A DNA stretch of 64,000 nt from Clavelina lepadiformis (lineage: Eukaryota; Chordata; Ascidiacea; Aplousobranchia; Clavelinidae), in the NCBI RefSeq assembly GCF_947623445.1, contig NC_135241.1:18416501-18480500 (forward strand). Reading direction: 5' to 3'. The translations under genes and the position numbers were made by a program. Each line of letters starts with the position of its first letter. Within the stretch, counting starts at the first letter, position 1. Shown here one piece after another: positions 39,412 to 50,609 of the stretch. The notes below the pieces were generated by a model. The model was not told the DNA's origin. It searched no databases and saw nothing but the letters and a program-made list of their open reading frames with translations.

Positions 39412-42400
39412 ATGGCTTCAGCAGAGCTGTTTGAAGACCCTTTTGATCCCGATGAGTATGTTGAAAGACTTGCTTGGCGAACTCATGGTGGTGGAACCAA
39501 GGGTGGAGCACAAGGTTTTAATCCCCAGGTTTGTAACTGTCAGCATTCTTGAATAACATTAAAAATCTAAACAGTGAAATACAATTTGCAGAACCAGGTG
39601 TTGCATAATGACAGATTGCAAACAATGAAATTTTTTGTTTCTAAACCGTAAGTAAACTTTTCAGCAACTACATGATGAGTTTGTGGCACATATAGCAGAG
39701 TTACGGTCACTTGACAGTCGCATCCAGCGAAAAGTTGAACGGTTGGAAACCACTTTGCAGCGTGAAGCTCGCGCACATGCAGATAAAGTTACAGACTTGC
39801 AAAAGAGTAACCAAATGGCATTCACTCATTTTCAAGTACTAATACTGTATTACGAATTTTCTTCTGATCAAATTTTTATTGTGTTTTTATAATATGGGTA
39901 CTTTTTGTTAAGTACATACAAGTATAGTACAAAAATCATTATTTTTAGTCATTAGAGGACCGAATTAACTATGTGGCAACAAAAGTAGTACATCTTGGTG
40001 ATCAGCTTGAAGGTGTAAACACACCACGTGCTCATGCAGCAGAAGCATTGAAACTGATGAAGTATGTTATTGGAATTGTTTTTTTTGTGAAATTTTACAT
40101 TTATTGCTGACATCATTTAAGGGTATTGTAAACTGTAATGTGTAGGTTATGGTATTTTAAAGTTATTTCGAGCTTTTCTTTAACTTTTAATTATGTCTTG
40201 GATGATTTCTTCAGATACTTCGATGAATTTCTCACTGGCAAGTTTACTTCTGAAGTTTTCAAAAATCAATATAAAGTGCGTGAAGCAGCAGACATCGTAC
40301 ATAAGTTGCATCTTATTGCTCAAGAGCTTCCTTATGATAGATTCGCAGCTGTAAGTATTGTTCACTGTAGTTTTTATTTTTTGGTAGAGCTCTTCCTATT
40401 TTTAAAGTTGAGACATGCAGCCAGTGCTCATTTTACTATGAGTTTGATCCACGTTGTACCAACTGAATTTGAGTGAAATAATTGAGCTGCAAGATACATC
40501 TTTAAACTAATAGTAATTGCAATATTGTAAAAAATTTGGTTTGTTGCATGATAGTTTTTATACCAAAGTTTGCATTCAGGTAAAGGGAAGGATTGTCTCT
40601 AAATATCACTCAATAGAACAAGAGCTGCTGAGTGAGTTTACTGAGGCCCATAAAAACAACGATATTGCAAAGATGAAAGATTTAGCATTGACTTTATCAC
40701 ATTTTAAAGGTGATATTTTGTTGATGGTTGTTTTTTTGAAGTAATTTCTTCATTATAATGAAGTATGTAACTTTATTTATTTACTATGTGTCCTATTTGA
40801 ATAAATCAACTGGAGATTGTGCATTGTGCAACTACTGTATAGTAGAACCTTTGTTAATGATCGTCCTTGTAATGCAACCAACCTTGTATCACAATCAGTT
40901 AAATGCGGTCCGGAATATTTTCTATTTTATTGTAATATATAGCATTCTATTAAACGGTAAAACAGCCATTTGACAATGGTCCTATGGATGGTCGACATAC
41001 CAAGGTTCAACTGTCTGTATATGCTTAAAGGAAGTAATATAAAGGAAATTTACAATTTATCCTGCATTATCAAACTTTATTATTATACTCTCTGTGACTG
41101 TGATATTGTTGGCAACTTGTTAACAGGTTACCAGTATTGCATTGATGCTTTTATTGATGAGAGCATTTCAAATGCATTCTACAATCGCAACGAAATTTTT
41201 ACAGAAATCACAACGTTGTGTGCAAAAGTTTATAAAGTATGTACAGGCATCAGGATGATGGTTTTAGCTGTAGTAGTGCATTTTTAATTCTTTGCTGAAT
41301 GTTTTTGTTATAATGTGTGTTTGCATATTTATGCAACATTTGATAATATTTAAACAACAACTAAATTTCAGTTACTGTTGCCATTGGGGGCTAGATAATA
41401 TCTTTTTGTATTAAATTCGTGTTTCAGGTCATTTTGGAAGTGTTTGCTGCACCAGAACAAGTTATGGGAAAGCTGGTTACCAGAATTTATCAATACAAAT
41501 TAAGCGACCATGTCAATAGTAAACTTAAAGAGCATAGAAACACTGACCCTGAAAAGTAAGTCCTAAGAAAAACTTGTCCAACTTTGCTTATGCAATCCAG
41601 TGTCGGAAAGATATTGTAAAGTTATGCAACAAAGCGGTGATACAGTAAAATTTGGATAATACATCCACCTCAGACCAGCAGATTTTCGGATGTTATAAGC
41701 GGTGATTGTAAAAACTAATTTTAAATGCCCATTCTAAACAATGCCACTAAACGACTGCAATGTGCTGCTTCAGCTGATTTCTTTAACTGCAATGACTGCT
41801 GTTCTAACACACTCTGTTTGAATGGATAGGCTATTTTTTCATCACTATATTCCATTTAACGCATTGCTGCTCAAAATAACCCAGTATTTGTACATAGTAA
41901 AGAACAATTGGCCTTCATGGGGAATCGAAAGTTGATGTGTTAAGCGGTGGCTGGATGTATTAACTGAGGCTTTTGTAATTGGAAAAGTACAGAAAAATTC
42001 TGTCCCAAGCAATTTGGATGTAGTAAGCGGTTGGTTGAGTTAACCGTGGATGTATTAGGTGTCTACTGTATATATTATATATACAATAACTCAGAAATAA
42101 AGATTCCTCACTTCTTGAGCCCTACTTATTGTGTGCTCATCTTTGTGCCTGTTGAATCGTTACATGCATTGGATTGTTGGCTAAGACAAGACCAATTGTC
42201 ATTAGTACCTTCCTTAAGAGCACAGCTACATTAGGTTAACACTGTTGAAAGCAAAACAAACTGCAAATAAGTTGACGGTTGTTTTTGACCTTTAAAGTTT
42301 CATTCCTAGGCATTACAAATGTTTGGGTCATTTGAGGTCAACCAAGTACCACATACAGCATTTTGCCCAGCGCACAGAATAAATCAATGTTTGCACTAGG

Positions 42401-45400
42401 ATTTTTCTATTAAACCATTTATTAAACTATATTGGATATTGCATTGATTAACATTTGGCATACTTTTGTCAACACAAACTTCAGTCCTGAAGTGAGTTAT
42501 GTTTCATTTGGTTTAATATCTTAATGCCTGCTATGGAATAATTCACACCACTTGATAGAAACCTAATCATACAATCAAGGTACTTGGTTCTCCGAATAAA
42601 AATAAGTACTTGTGGATTTCTATAGGTAAAAACATTGTAAAACACTCTTTAAAAAGCTTATTAGCGTTTATTTTACAATAAAGTTTAATTCTTTTTATCT
42701 GTTCCAGGTATTTGCAACATTTATATCAACTGTATGGAAAGACAGTGGAGCTTGCAACCCCATTATCACAATATAAGTTGGGATCAGATTCAAATTTTCT
42801 CAACAAAATTACCAAAAACATTTTCAAGGTATCAATACCAGTAGTTTCTAAAGTCTAAACTATAAACAGCTGGTCTCGGCACAACACCAAACCATTATAT
42901 ATATATAACTTAAATGTAAGTATTATTGGTGTTTCTTTTTGTCGAACAGACTTACCTGGATTCTTACATTACTGTAGAAGAGAGCTTTCTGAAAGAGAAA
43001 GCCATGCTTATTTCACAAAGGTTTTATGACTCTAAAAATCACACCAAGAAACAATTACATTCAGGTAGAATATCTTTTATATATATAAAAGCATAACCTT
43101 GATCTTTATTTTGCATTAAAAGTTATGCTTTTATTGCAATATTTTGTGTTTGTAGGCATTCAAGATTTAAAGGCAGTAATAACTGACAAGACCAGCATAC
43201 GTTTCGGTATTAGCAGCAGTTCTGATCAGAATACTGGAGAAACCTACCTTTCTCAAGAGCTGGCTATTAACTTGTTACAGGTGTGTGTCTCATCATCTAA
43301 CACATTGGCATGAAAGCTTCGTTTAATGGTCGCTCATGGAGATCGAAACACACTTCTTTCTGTTTAGGAAACAAAAATGGGCTTTAGGCGATGCAAAACA
43401 CTCTCATCTGTATCTGATTTGCCAGGAAATGCATGTCGCATATTTCACCTCCTGCTGGATTACCTGTGCAAGCAGCACATAGAATATGCTATAGACCTTG
43501 GTCTTCTTGCAATTCCATCATCTGATCCTAAGGTGAGGTTCTTACTATTGTAGTGTGGAGTTGCATTAAAGCGAAATACCATTTAAATATATTTGTCATT
43601 ACAACCGCACTCTTTGGTATATTTCAATGCTTCTTGTTGTACATTCCATGCATAAAATTGATGTCATATTGGCAGAATGAACCTAACATATACTTTCTTG
43701 ATGTTGTCCAACAAACCAACACCATCTTTCACCTGTTTGAAAAACAGTTTAGTGACACCTTGTTGCCACTTGTCAGTTCTTCACCAAGTTACAGGTATTC
43801 ACCCTTATTTTCAGTTTTTTCTTGCAATACTTAAAATGCCAATGCAGAAAATTTAATAGATTTCTTCTTCGGCTTCTGGAGGGAATGATACCAATATTAC
43901 AGAGATTGGTTTCACTAAGTTACGGCTCTTTAAAAATACATTTGGGATTTTGATTACTGCACTGACTGGCAATCATAACATATATTTTAGATGAGGTGTG
44001 AAAAGTAGTTTCCTACTTTGATAGTGTTCCATTTTCATCTTCTGAAATTCGCTGTAATTTATATTTTGTTTGGAAAAATAACTGGTCATTAGAAAGCAAT
44101 AAAGAGCAAACAAATTGTCTGGTGAAGTTCGAAACCACACTCATCATTAGAGACGAATACACTTCTTTTCTTGTAATAGAAAATGACTGATCACTTTGTG
44201 TTAAAGTTCTGTCCATAGGCTCTTTTATGCTAGTTTTACAAATGTGGTATTTACATCTGCTTGTTCACTGACCAAGCGTGGCTAACCCACATGATTCGCT
44301 CCTAGTATGCGCATTGCACAGTGGCTGTATTCCCATCCTTTGTATTTTCCTTTTTCAGTGATTGTTTACAGAAGAAGAAAAAGGTTCGAGAGACGATGGA
44401 AGTTCAACTTGACACTGGTATTGAGAAGTGTCTCCAATCTGCGATAGGTTGGATGCGGCAAATTCTTCGAAGTACTCAAAGGAAATCTGACTTCACTACG
44501 GACCTACCTCCCCAACAACAATACACTAATGCTTGCCAAAATGTAAGCCCTGCTCCTTTTCTATGATCTTGATGTACTTTGTATTCATTGTGCCACTTAA
44601 AGTTCTACATAAATGTATACATATCTTAATAATTGATGTACATATCAATACACATATTTACCATATAATTATATACACATTATTTTAACCATTTTCGTCT
44701 TAGCATATTTACAATTTTGCATATTCGAATGTACGTTTGTGTTTAGATATGCTAATGTTATATTTACATGTTTGTATTTATGTGCATATGCATGTAAAGT
44801 TGTACGATCATTTCTACTTATTTACATATTTAAATTGTCTTGGAAAGTTTATAAGCTATTTACAAAGTTTATTGGGTTACTAATAAGGCTAACTAGCATA
44901 AAATGTTTCGCAGGTATGTAAATATTTTAAAAAAGTCATAGAGGCTATCCGTACTTCACTTGATGGAAATAATGTGGAGGCTGTGTTGAAGGAACTGGGG
45001 CGACACTTCCACAGGTAAATTCTTGTAAAATTAGTGATGTTTGTTGGTTGTGTGAACAGAAGTTTATTGTTTTTGATTTAAAAATTTTTTGCGTTTGTTT
45101 TGGATATCCAGCTATTCTTTAACCGATACTGTTGTTGAATACCCGGGTATTCAAAAACTTATTACACATTTTAGAAATCGTGTTTTGTCCTACAGGTTGA
45201 TTTATGAACATCTGCAACAGTATTCTTTCACTTCAACTGGAGGGATGATGGCAATTTGTGATGTTAACGAATACAGGTGTGGATACAGTCCTAACAGTCA
45301 CTGGCTCACTGCATTTCCTTATACTGCTATTGTACAATATAACTACTCTAATTGTTTTAAGATCGGTTTTATCACTGAATAGTTCTTTTGCTTCCATTCA

Positions 45401-45759
45401 GGATATGTGCACTGCAACTGAAAATTTCTTTTGTTTCTTCTTTGTTCGAAGTCTTGCATTCCCTTTGTAATCTTCTTGTTGTAGCACCAGAGAATCTGAA
45501 ACAGGTTCGTTGTTGGTGAAATAATTTACTCCTGTATGTTTGTCATAAATTCTCAATATGTTAAGGACCAATGGTGTATCCTGCACTGAAGGATTGCCAT
45601 CCAAAGCATTGTTTTTGTTTTTACTTTAATGGAAGTTGCTTTTCTTCTTAGGTTTGTTCTGGAGACCAACTGGCTAATCTTGACCGCACGGTTTTGCACA
45701 CTTTTGTTCAACTTCGTTCTGATTATAAATCAGCAAGGCTTGCCAAGAATTTTGCTTGA
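39412..45759 (+). CDS. EXOC5: Exocyst complex component 5 (Sec10)
   Basis: Exocyst subunit that tethers post-Golgi vesicles to the plasma membrane; also needed for ciliogenesis. Seventeen exons join in phase: 39412-39528, 39665-39835, 39949-40061, 40215-40350, 40580-40709, 41127-41236, 41428-41555, 42708-42828, 42950-43064, 43156-43280, 43368-43532, 43676-43794, 44359-44542, 44914-45014, 45196-45276, 45402-45504, 45652-45759. The product is 708 residues, equal to the vertebrate protein. Strong matches are AELFEDPFDPDEYVERLAWR at the N-terminus, HLGDQLEGVNTPRAHAAEA, FLDVVQQTNTIFHLFEKQF, RLIYEHLQQYSF and the C-terminal SGDQLANLDRTVLHTFVQLR. The N-terminal part is coiled coil, the rest helical-rod CATCHR fold. 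The upstream AATCAG before the ATG may be a splice acceptor. The intron at 41556-42707 holds a Tigger-like MITE. Confidence 0.97.
41643..42068. mobile_element. Tigger/pogo-like MITE with TA target duplication
   Basis: Flanked by TA on both sides (41641-41642 and 42069-42070). The left end is CAGTAAAATTTGGATAATAC followed by ATCCAC; the right end, reverse-complemented, is CAGTAGACACCTAATACATC followed by CAC. Internal motifs such as GGATGTTATAAGCGG and GGATGTAGTAAGCGG recur near the two ends. The 426-bp element has no open frame and lies in an EXOC5 intron. Confidence 0.82.
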
Positions 45760-46963
45760 TTCTTGAGAACAACTCTACAACTGCTGTTTATTTCTGATTC
45801 TGACCGAGTGATTTTCTATTGTCATGTTTGAATTGAAATCTTGTGATAACTTTTCCTTGTCTCAATATTCTGACAAGCTTTTGTTTTGCGTTTATTTTTT
45901 AGATCCATATTTTATCTTAGAGAATTTTTCCTTTCGTTTACAATTTATGGTATTGGAATGTGTGGTGAATATGTGCAATCTTCAAAGCTTAGCTTTAGCA
46001 CATGAGTTGTGCTTTTTTGGATTTTCGTTTAGTAATCAGCTTATAATATATTGTATTATTCATACAGTATGCTGATATGAATTTATTACAGATCTGTTAA
46101 TTTTGTTTGGTATGAGCGTAGTTTACAGTTATTTTTCAAATGTTTACAATGTTTAATCATCACAACTTTTTTGTATGTAAATCGTATTTGATTATGATAC
46201 GTATTTGTTACAAGTGCAATTTGCAAAACTCATATTATACTGTTTGTAAGTAAACTTTGAAACAGATTAGCAAAGATTTGCTTTCTGTAAAGAAAAAAAT
46301 AGTAATTTAACGTTTTGTCGTCTCCACTACAAATGCCATGGCATAACCATAAATAATTGTAATCGTTAGATATGAATCGCAATACCTTGAACTTCTGTTT
46401 AAATTTTGCTGAGCTTTAAGTCAATATTACAACACTAAAGAGCTAATTTCATGGACAACTGCATTTTAAACATATAGGGCAGCTTTTAGTTTTGAAATTT
46501 TAGAAGAAAAACCTAATGTTTCAACTGATCCTAGGTTTATTTTGATTGTCTTGCATACCAACTTATGTATTCTGGTTATTTTTTGAATTATTTTTGCAAT
46601 AACATTTCTCCCATTGCTACATGTGTATCGTTGCTCTTCTGCTAATTCTGATACATTGTAAGTTATTACAATTAATCGTATCTGCAAGAGCAAACAAAAG
46701 TGTTTGCTTAAGGAAATGCCCTTTGATCAGAAAGTAAGATGCAAAGCAACCAAATGCTTTTTGTGGGAGACTTTATATATATAGGAGTTAAAAAGCAACA
46801 GGAAATTTAAGTGATGGATTTTTAAGGAACGATTTTGTAATGCTGTACTGCTACACCATATGACCGTTAATGTTTCATAATTCTTTTTGTATTTGCATAC
46901 TTAGGCTGGTTAAGCTGAACAGCTATTTTGCAAGTTAGCTTGGGATTTGTGATTAAAAAGACC
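45760..46963. other. Spacer between EXOC5 and the membrane-protein gene
   Basis: Contains the EXOC5 3' UTR and the promoter of the next gene on the same strand. AT-rich, with a short TATATATATA run at about 46775-46785. No RNA gene, repeat or coding exon is supported. Confidence 0.55.
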
Positions 46964-49469
46964 ATGGATACTGTGAAAGAATGGCTTGATTGGTTTGTTT
47001 GTATCAACAATCCTACTATTCCAGAAATGTGGGACCAACAGCCTACATTTCTATTAGCTAATTTATTGTATCTTCTGATGGCTGCAATGTCACTTAAATT
47101 TGCAGTGCGCCATGGATGGAACAGTCGGTAAAACATTAGTGTCAATGACAATTTGTTATAACCTTACCCTCAAATCCAGTAAACTCTATTATTTTTTAAT
47201 AACGGAAAAAAGTGTCATTGACCTTGTTTTCTCCAGCTATACATATATGTGGTTTGCTGCGCTCTTCCATGGGATTGTCACGGAAATTGTTTCCTACCAG
47301 TTTCCTGATATAAACAACTTTTGGCATAGTCAAACTCCACTGATATTTGCTGGACGAAGATTTCCGCTTTATATTGTACTTTTTTATCCTGCTACTGTAA
47401 GTATAAATTTGCATTGTTAACTGCTATTTATGTTTATAATAAACTGCATGCTGTTGTGATTTTCTTTGACTGCATTTTCCTGTCAAAACTGTTGGCGTAT
47501 TTTGCTGAATATGGACATTTAAGGATTTGTTTGAAACTTATGGGCGAATGTTTGTTGGAAGTACTTAATGTTCAGATTACTCATGCTTACATTGCTGTTG
47601 AAAACCTGAAACTTCCTGGGTGGGTGGAACCATTTGCAGTTGGACTTTTTGATGTTATCATTGACTTTCCATATGACATCATGGGTATTAAGGTAATCAG
47701 ATGTTCTCTGAAAATTTTAATTTACTCTAGTCTTAGAATAGTTTTCCGAGATGTTTATTTATTTTTTTATGTAAATTATTACACTGATAAATTTTCATCG
47801 AGGATTATGTAATATAACTGGTTTGTAATATAATACATGTCTAAAAAGTGTTGCTAGTAAAATTTAATCATCCAGAGTAGTGGGCTTCAAAAACAAAGAG
47901 TCAGTATAAGTGGACCGAATGTTAAAAAAGCTGAGAAGCACTACATTATACAGTTAAAAGTCATTTATTTAATAACTGAGTCATAAATTAATTGTCAATG
48001 AACTCATTGGCTAGTAACTGGTTAAGTTCCTGTAATTCAATTTCCAGAATTGTAATTTTATGAGATTGTATTTTAACAGCTAATTAGTAATTACTAATTA
48101 ACTAACTACCAGCATTTGAAAATAAACTGACTTATCTTTGCCAGAATATTTTCAGATTACTTGTGTTTCAGCTGCTGTGGTGGACCTGGCATGACACTGA
48201 CCACAACATTGCTGACAGGCACTATTGGGTGCCTTGGACGAGCTATTTCTTCCATATGAGTTTCCACAGGTAGCTATTGTGCGTTCTGTCAGTGGGCAAT
48301 TACTATAATCTGTTTGCTAACATTACCATTTGTTAACACCTTATGGTGGCTAGCTGTGGTGTAACGTTTTGGTGTCAGTACCTTTGTTATCTTGTTCAAG
48401 TGACTGTTGTTAAATTATCGCGTTCAAAATAAAATTCCTGGTCCCATCATGGAATTAATGTGAACTTAATTTGTTGTCTTTTATTTGCAGCACATTTGCA
48501 GCCTTGCTGAATGGTTCGAGGTACCTGCTGACTGGCAGTGCTGACAAGAAGGTTGCATCCGGTGGTTTTGTTCGAGAATCAATTTGCGTTATAATCACCG
48601 CAATGTTTTCCATGGCCTTTGCTGTTATTTTCCAAATGCTTCCAATTTATCACGGGCTCAAGGATGGCTTTGGCTTTCATACCGAAGTGATCATGTTTAT
48701 CGTTTTTGCGCTGTATTTTGGGATAGTCTACTGGTATGACAGGGATCCACCCAATGAGGTAATTATAAGAATGAAGAAAGCATTTTCAACCGTTAATCAA
48801 ATCAATTGTTCAGTATGAAAAACTGCCTATTAATCAACTTAAACTTTACTATTGAAAACTTAGTTACATTTGTCTGAGTCTTGTTCGATGCTCTTTGCTT
48901 AATGGTAAGCTTTGCACTCGTTTTTCAACCTGTGAACATGCTACTATGTACACAGCAAAAACCGTTTGTTATTTCTCCAGGCCAGAGGAAACGTCAACAC
49001 CAAGATGACTTTGTCTCGTTGGTTCAGTAACGAAAGCGCTGCAGTGATGACGATTTACTACATATTCTTCGTCATTCTTGTGGTGTTTGCCAAACCTGAG
49101 AATGAACGATCGTACGGTATGCATGAACCGATTGGACCCGCCGACGAGAAAGTGGAACTTTACGCTATTTCCGGAGCGGTTTACGTGAAGCAGAAATATT
49201 TAGACCCTCTAAATTACGATGAAGGTTATTTCGATTTTCGGTGTAGTGAAATAGGCGGGTTCAAAGGTACCCCTAACCTGACTGCCCACCCGGAGCTGAT
49301 AGGTACTGATTGGTATACTGTTTGTGGCACTCCTTATGAAAATCATGCTGAGTACATAGCAGTAGTATGGGCGTTTTGTGTTCTTGGCCTATATTCCTTC
49401 TTTAACGCTTTTGCCAGATCTGCTGGTCCAAAAAAGCCGAAAGGTAAGCCTAAAAGAAAAAGAGAATGA
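46964..49469 (+). CDS. Uncharacterised multi-pass membrane protein
   Basis: Six exons (46964-47127, 47237-47396, 47576-47692, 48172-48269, 48491-48758, 48981-49469) join in phase to 431 residues. It starts MDTVKEWLDWFVCINNPTIP with no cleaved signal peptide evident. Several hydrophobic helices follow, around LLANLLYLLMAAMSLKFAV, MWFAALFHGIVTEIV, FPLYIVLFY, EPFAVGLFDVIIDFPYDI, ICVIITAMFSMAFAVIF, EVIMFIVFALYFGIVYWY and AAVMTIYYIFFVILVVFA, plus a final one before a basic tail (KPKGKPKRKRE). The loop WWTWHDTDHNIADRHYWVPW is rich in His/Asp/Trp and could bind metal or sit in an active site. A soluble segment before the last helix carries three Cys. It recalls an invertebrate family of unknown function (possibly DUF7802, from memory and unchecked). 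The ATG context ACCATGG is good, and the AAAAAG before it may be a splice acceptor. Confidence 0.88.
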
Positions 49470-50609
49470 ATTAATTCTTTTGTCTCGGCTTTTATATGTC
49501 CATCTTGGCGAGTTAAACGGTGTTTTCCATCAGGTTTTTAATTTATTTTTAAAATTTTAATTTCTTGTTCAAATTGCAACTCAGTTTTTTTTGATTGTGT
49601 TTTGTAATCTCCGTGATTTAGTGAAGTGCTTGTTCAAAACTTGTACGCGTTGACTTAGTCCGGGAATTTTTGCACCTTCAATTGCAATAAATCAAGCAAT
49701 ATATGTCTACAGTGCAAGCCTTGTACCTGGACATGGTAGACCTACCACATTTAATAAAGAACAATAGAATGACGTAGCTGATAATGTGGAGGTCGTGTGA
49801 TGTACTAACTGCGGAAGTCTTCCGTTTAAATTCTTCATTGTTACCTGCGTAAAATTTCACCTACACAAAAAATTATAAAATGCGTCATTGTAATCGGTTG
49901 CCTTAATGTGTAGGAGGGGTGTCGATATACATATGATGTATGAAGATAATGTGATTGAGAGTTACTTCACTAGGAACAAATGGTTATTCTATGATAGAAT
50001 TCCTATACCTGCCCGTTTACGCAGCGTATGGTAGCGATTTCGCAACATATGTTCAATGAGTGCTACTGTAGCCTATAGCCCAGGGGCGGGCAACTTTTTT
50101 GGTCGGCGGGCCTGATATGAGAAAATAAACTACTTTAAATGTAAACTTTAAGTTTTAAGCATAGAGACCGAAAACAGTATTTAATGAATTTATTAACAAA
50201 TATTGTACTTCAATAGCTGCTGAAGTCAAAACTGAACTGCTAAACTGAACTGCTGAACTGTCTGCGGGCCGCTCAAAATCCCGTCGCGGGCCGGGTCCGG
50301 CTCGCGGGCCGTATGTTGCCCACCCCTGCTATAGCCTATTTTGCAGAAAACGTCATTCATTTTTACAGTAACAGTATTTTTAGTGCATCCGTACAAATAT
50401 GGTTAATGTAAGGCTAAGAGAGAAAGAAATTTAGAAAGTTGTCATATTCTTCTAGAAAGCAAGAGAAGTTATAAAATCGCTCGTGAAAAGTTGAATGTGA
50501 AGAGTTCAGACTTCAGAGTAAACTTTCAGCATTTATATCATTTGATGCGTTTTTATGTGACATCAAGGATTAAGCTTGTCCAAATTATAGTGCAGGACAA
50601 TTTAACAAA
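49470..50609. other. Spacer upstream of adhesion GPCR A
   Basis: Holds the 3' end of the membrane-protein gene (AATAAA at about 49686), a hAT-type MITE (50081-50328) and the promoter side of GPCR A. No coding exon is supported. Confidence 0.6.
50081..50328. mobile_element. hAT-type MITE with GC-rich ends and 8-bp target duplication
   Basis: Begins CAGGGGCGGGCAAC and ends GTTGCCCACCCCTG, matching inverted ends. Flanked on both sides by CTATAGCC (50073-50080 and 50329-50336). The 248-bp body is GC-rich near both ends (CGGGCCG repeats) and AT-rich inside, unlike its surroundings. No coding potential. Confidence 0.9.
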
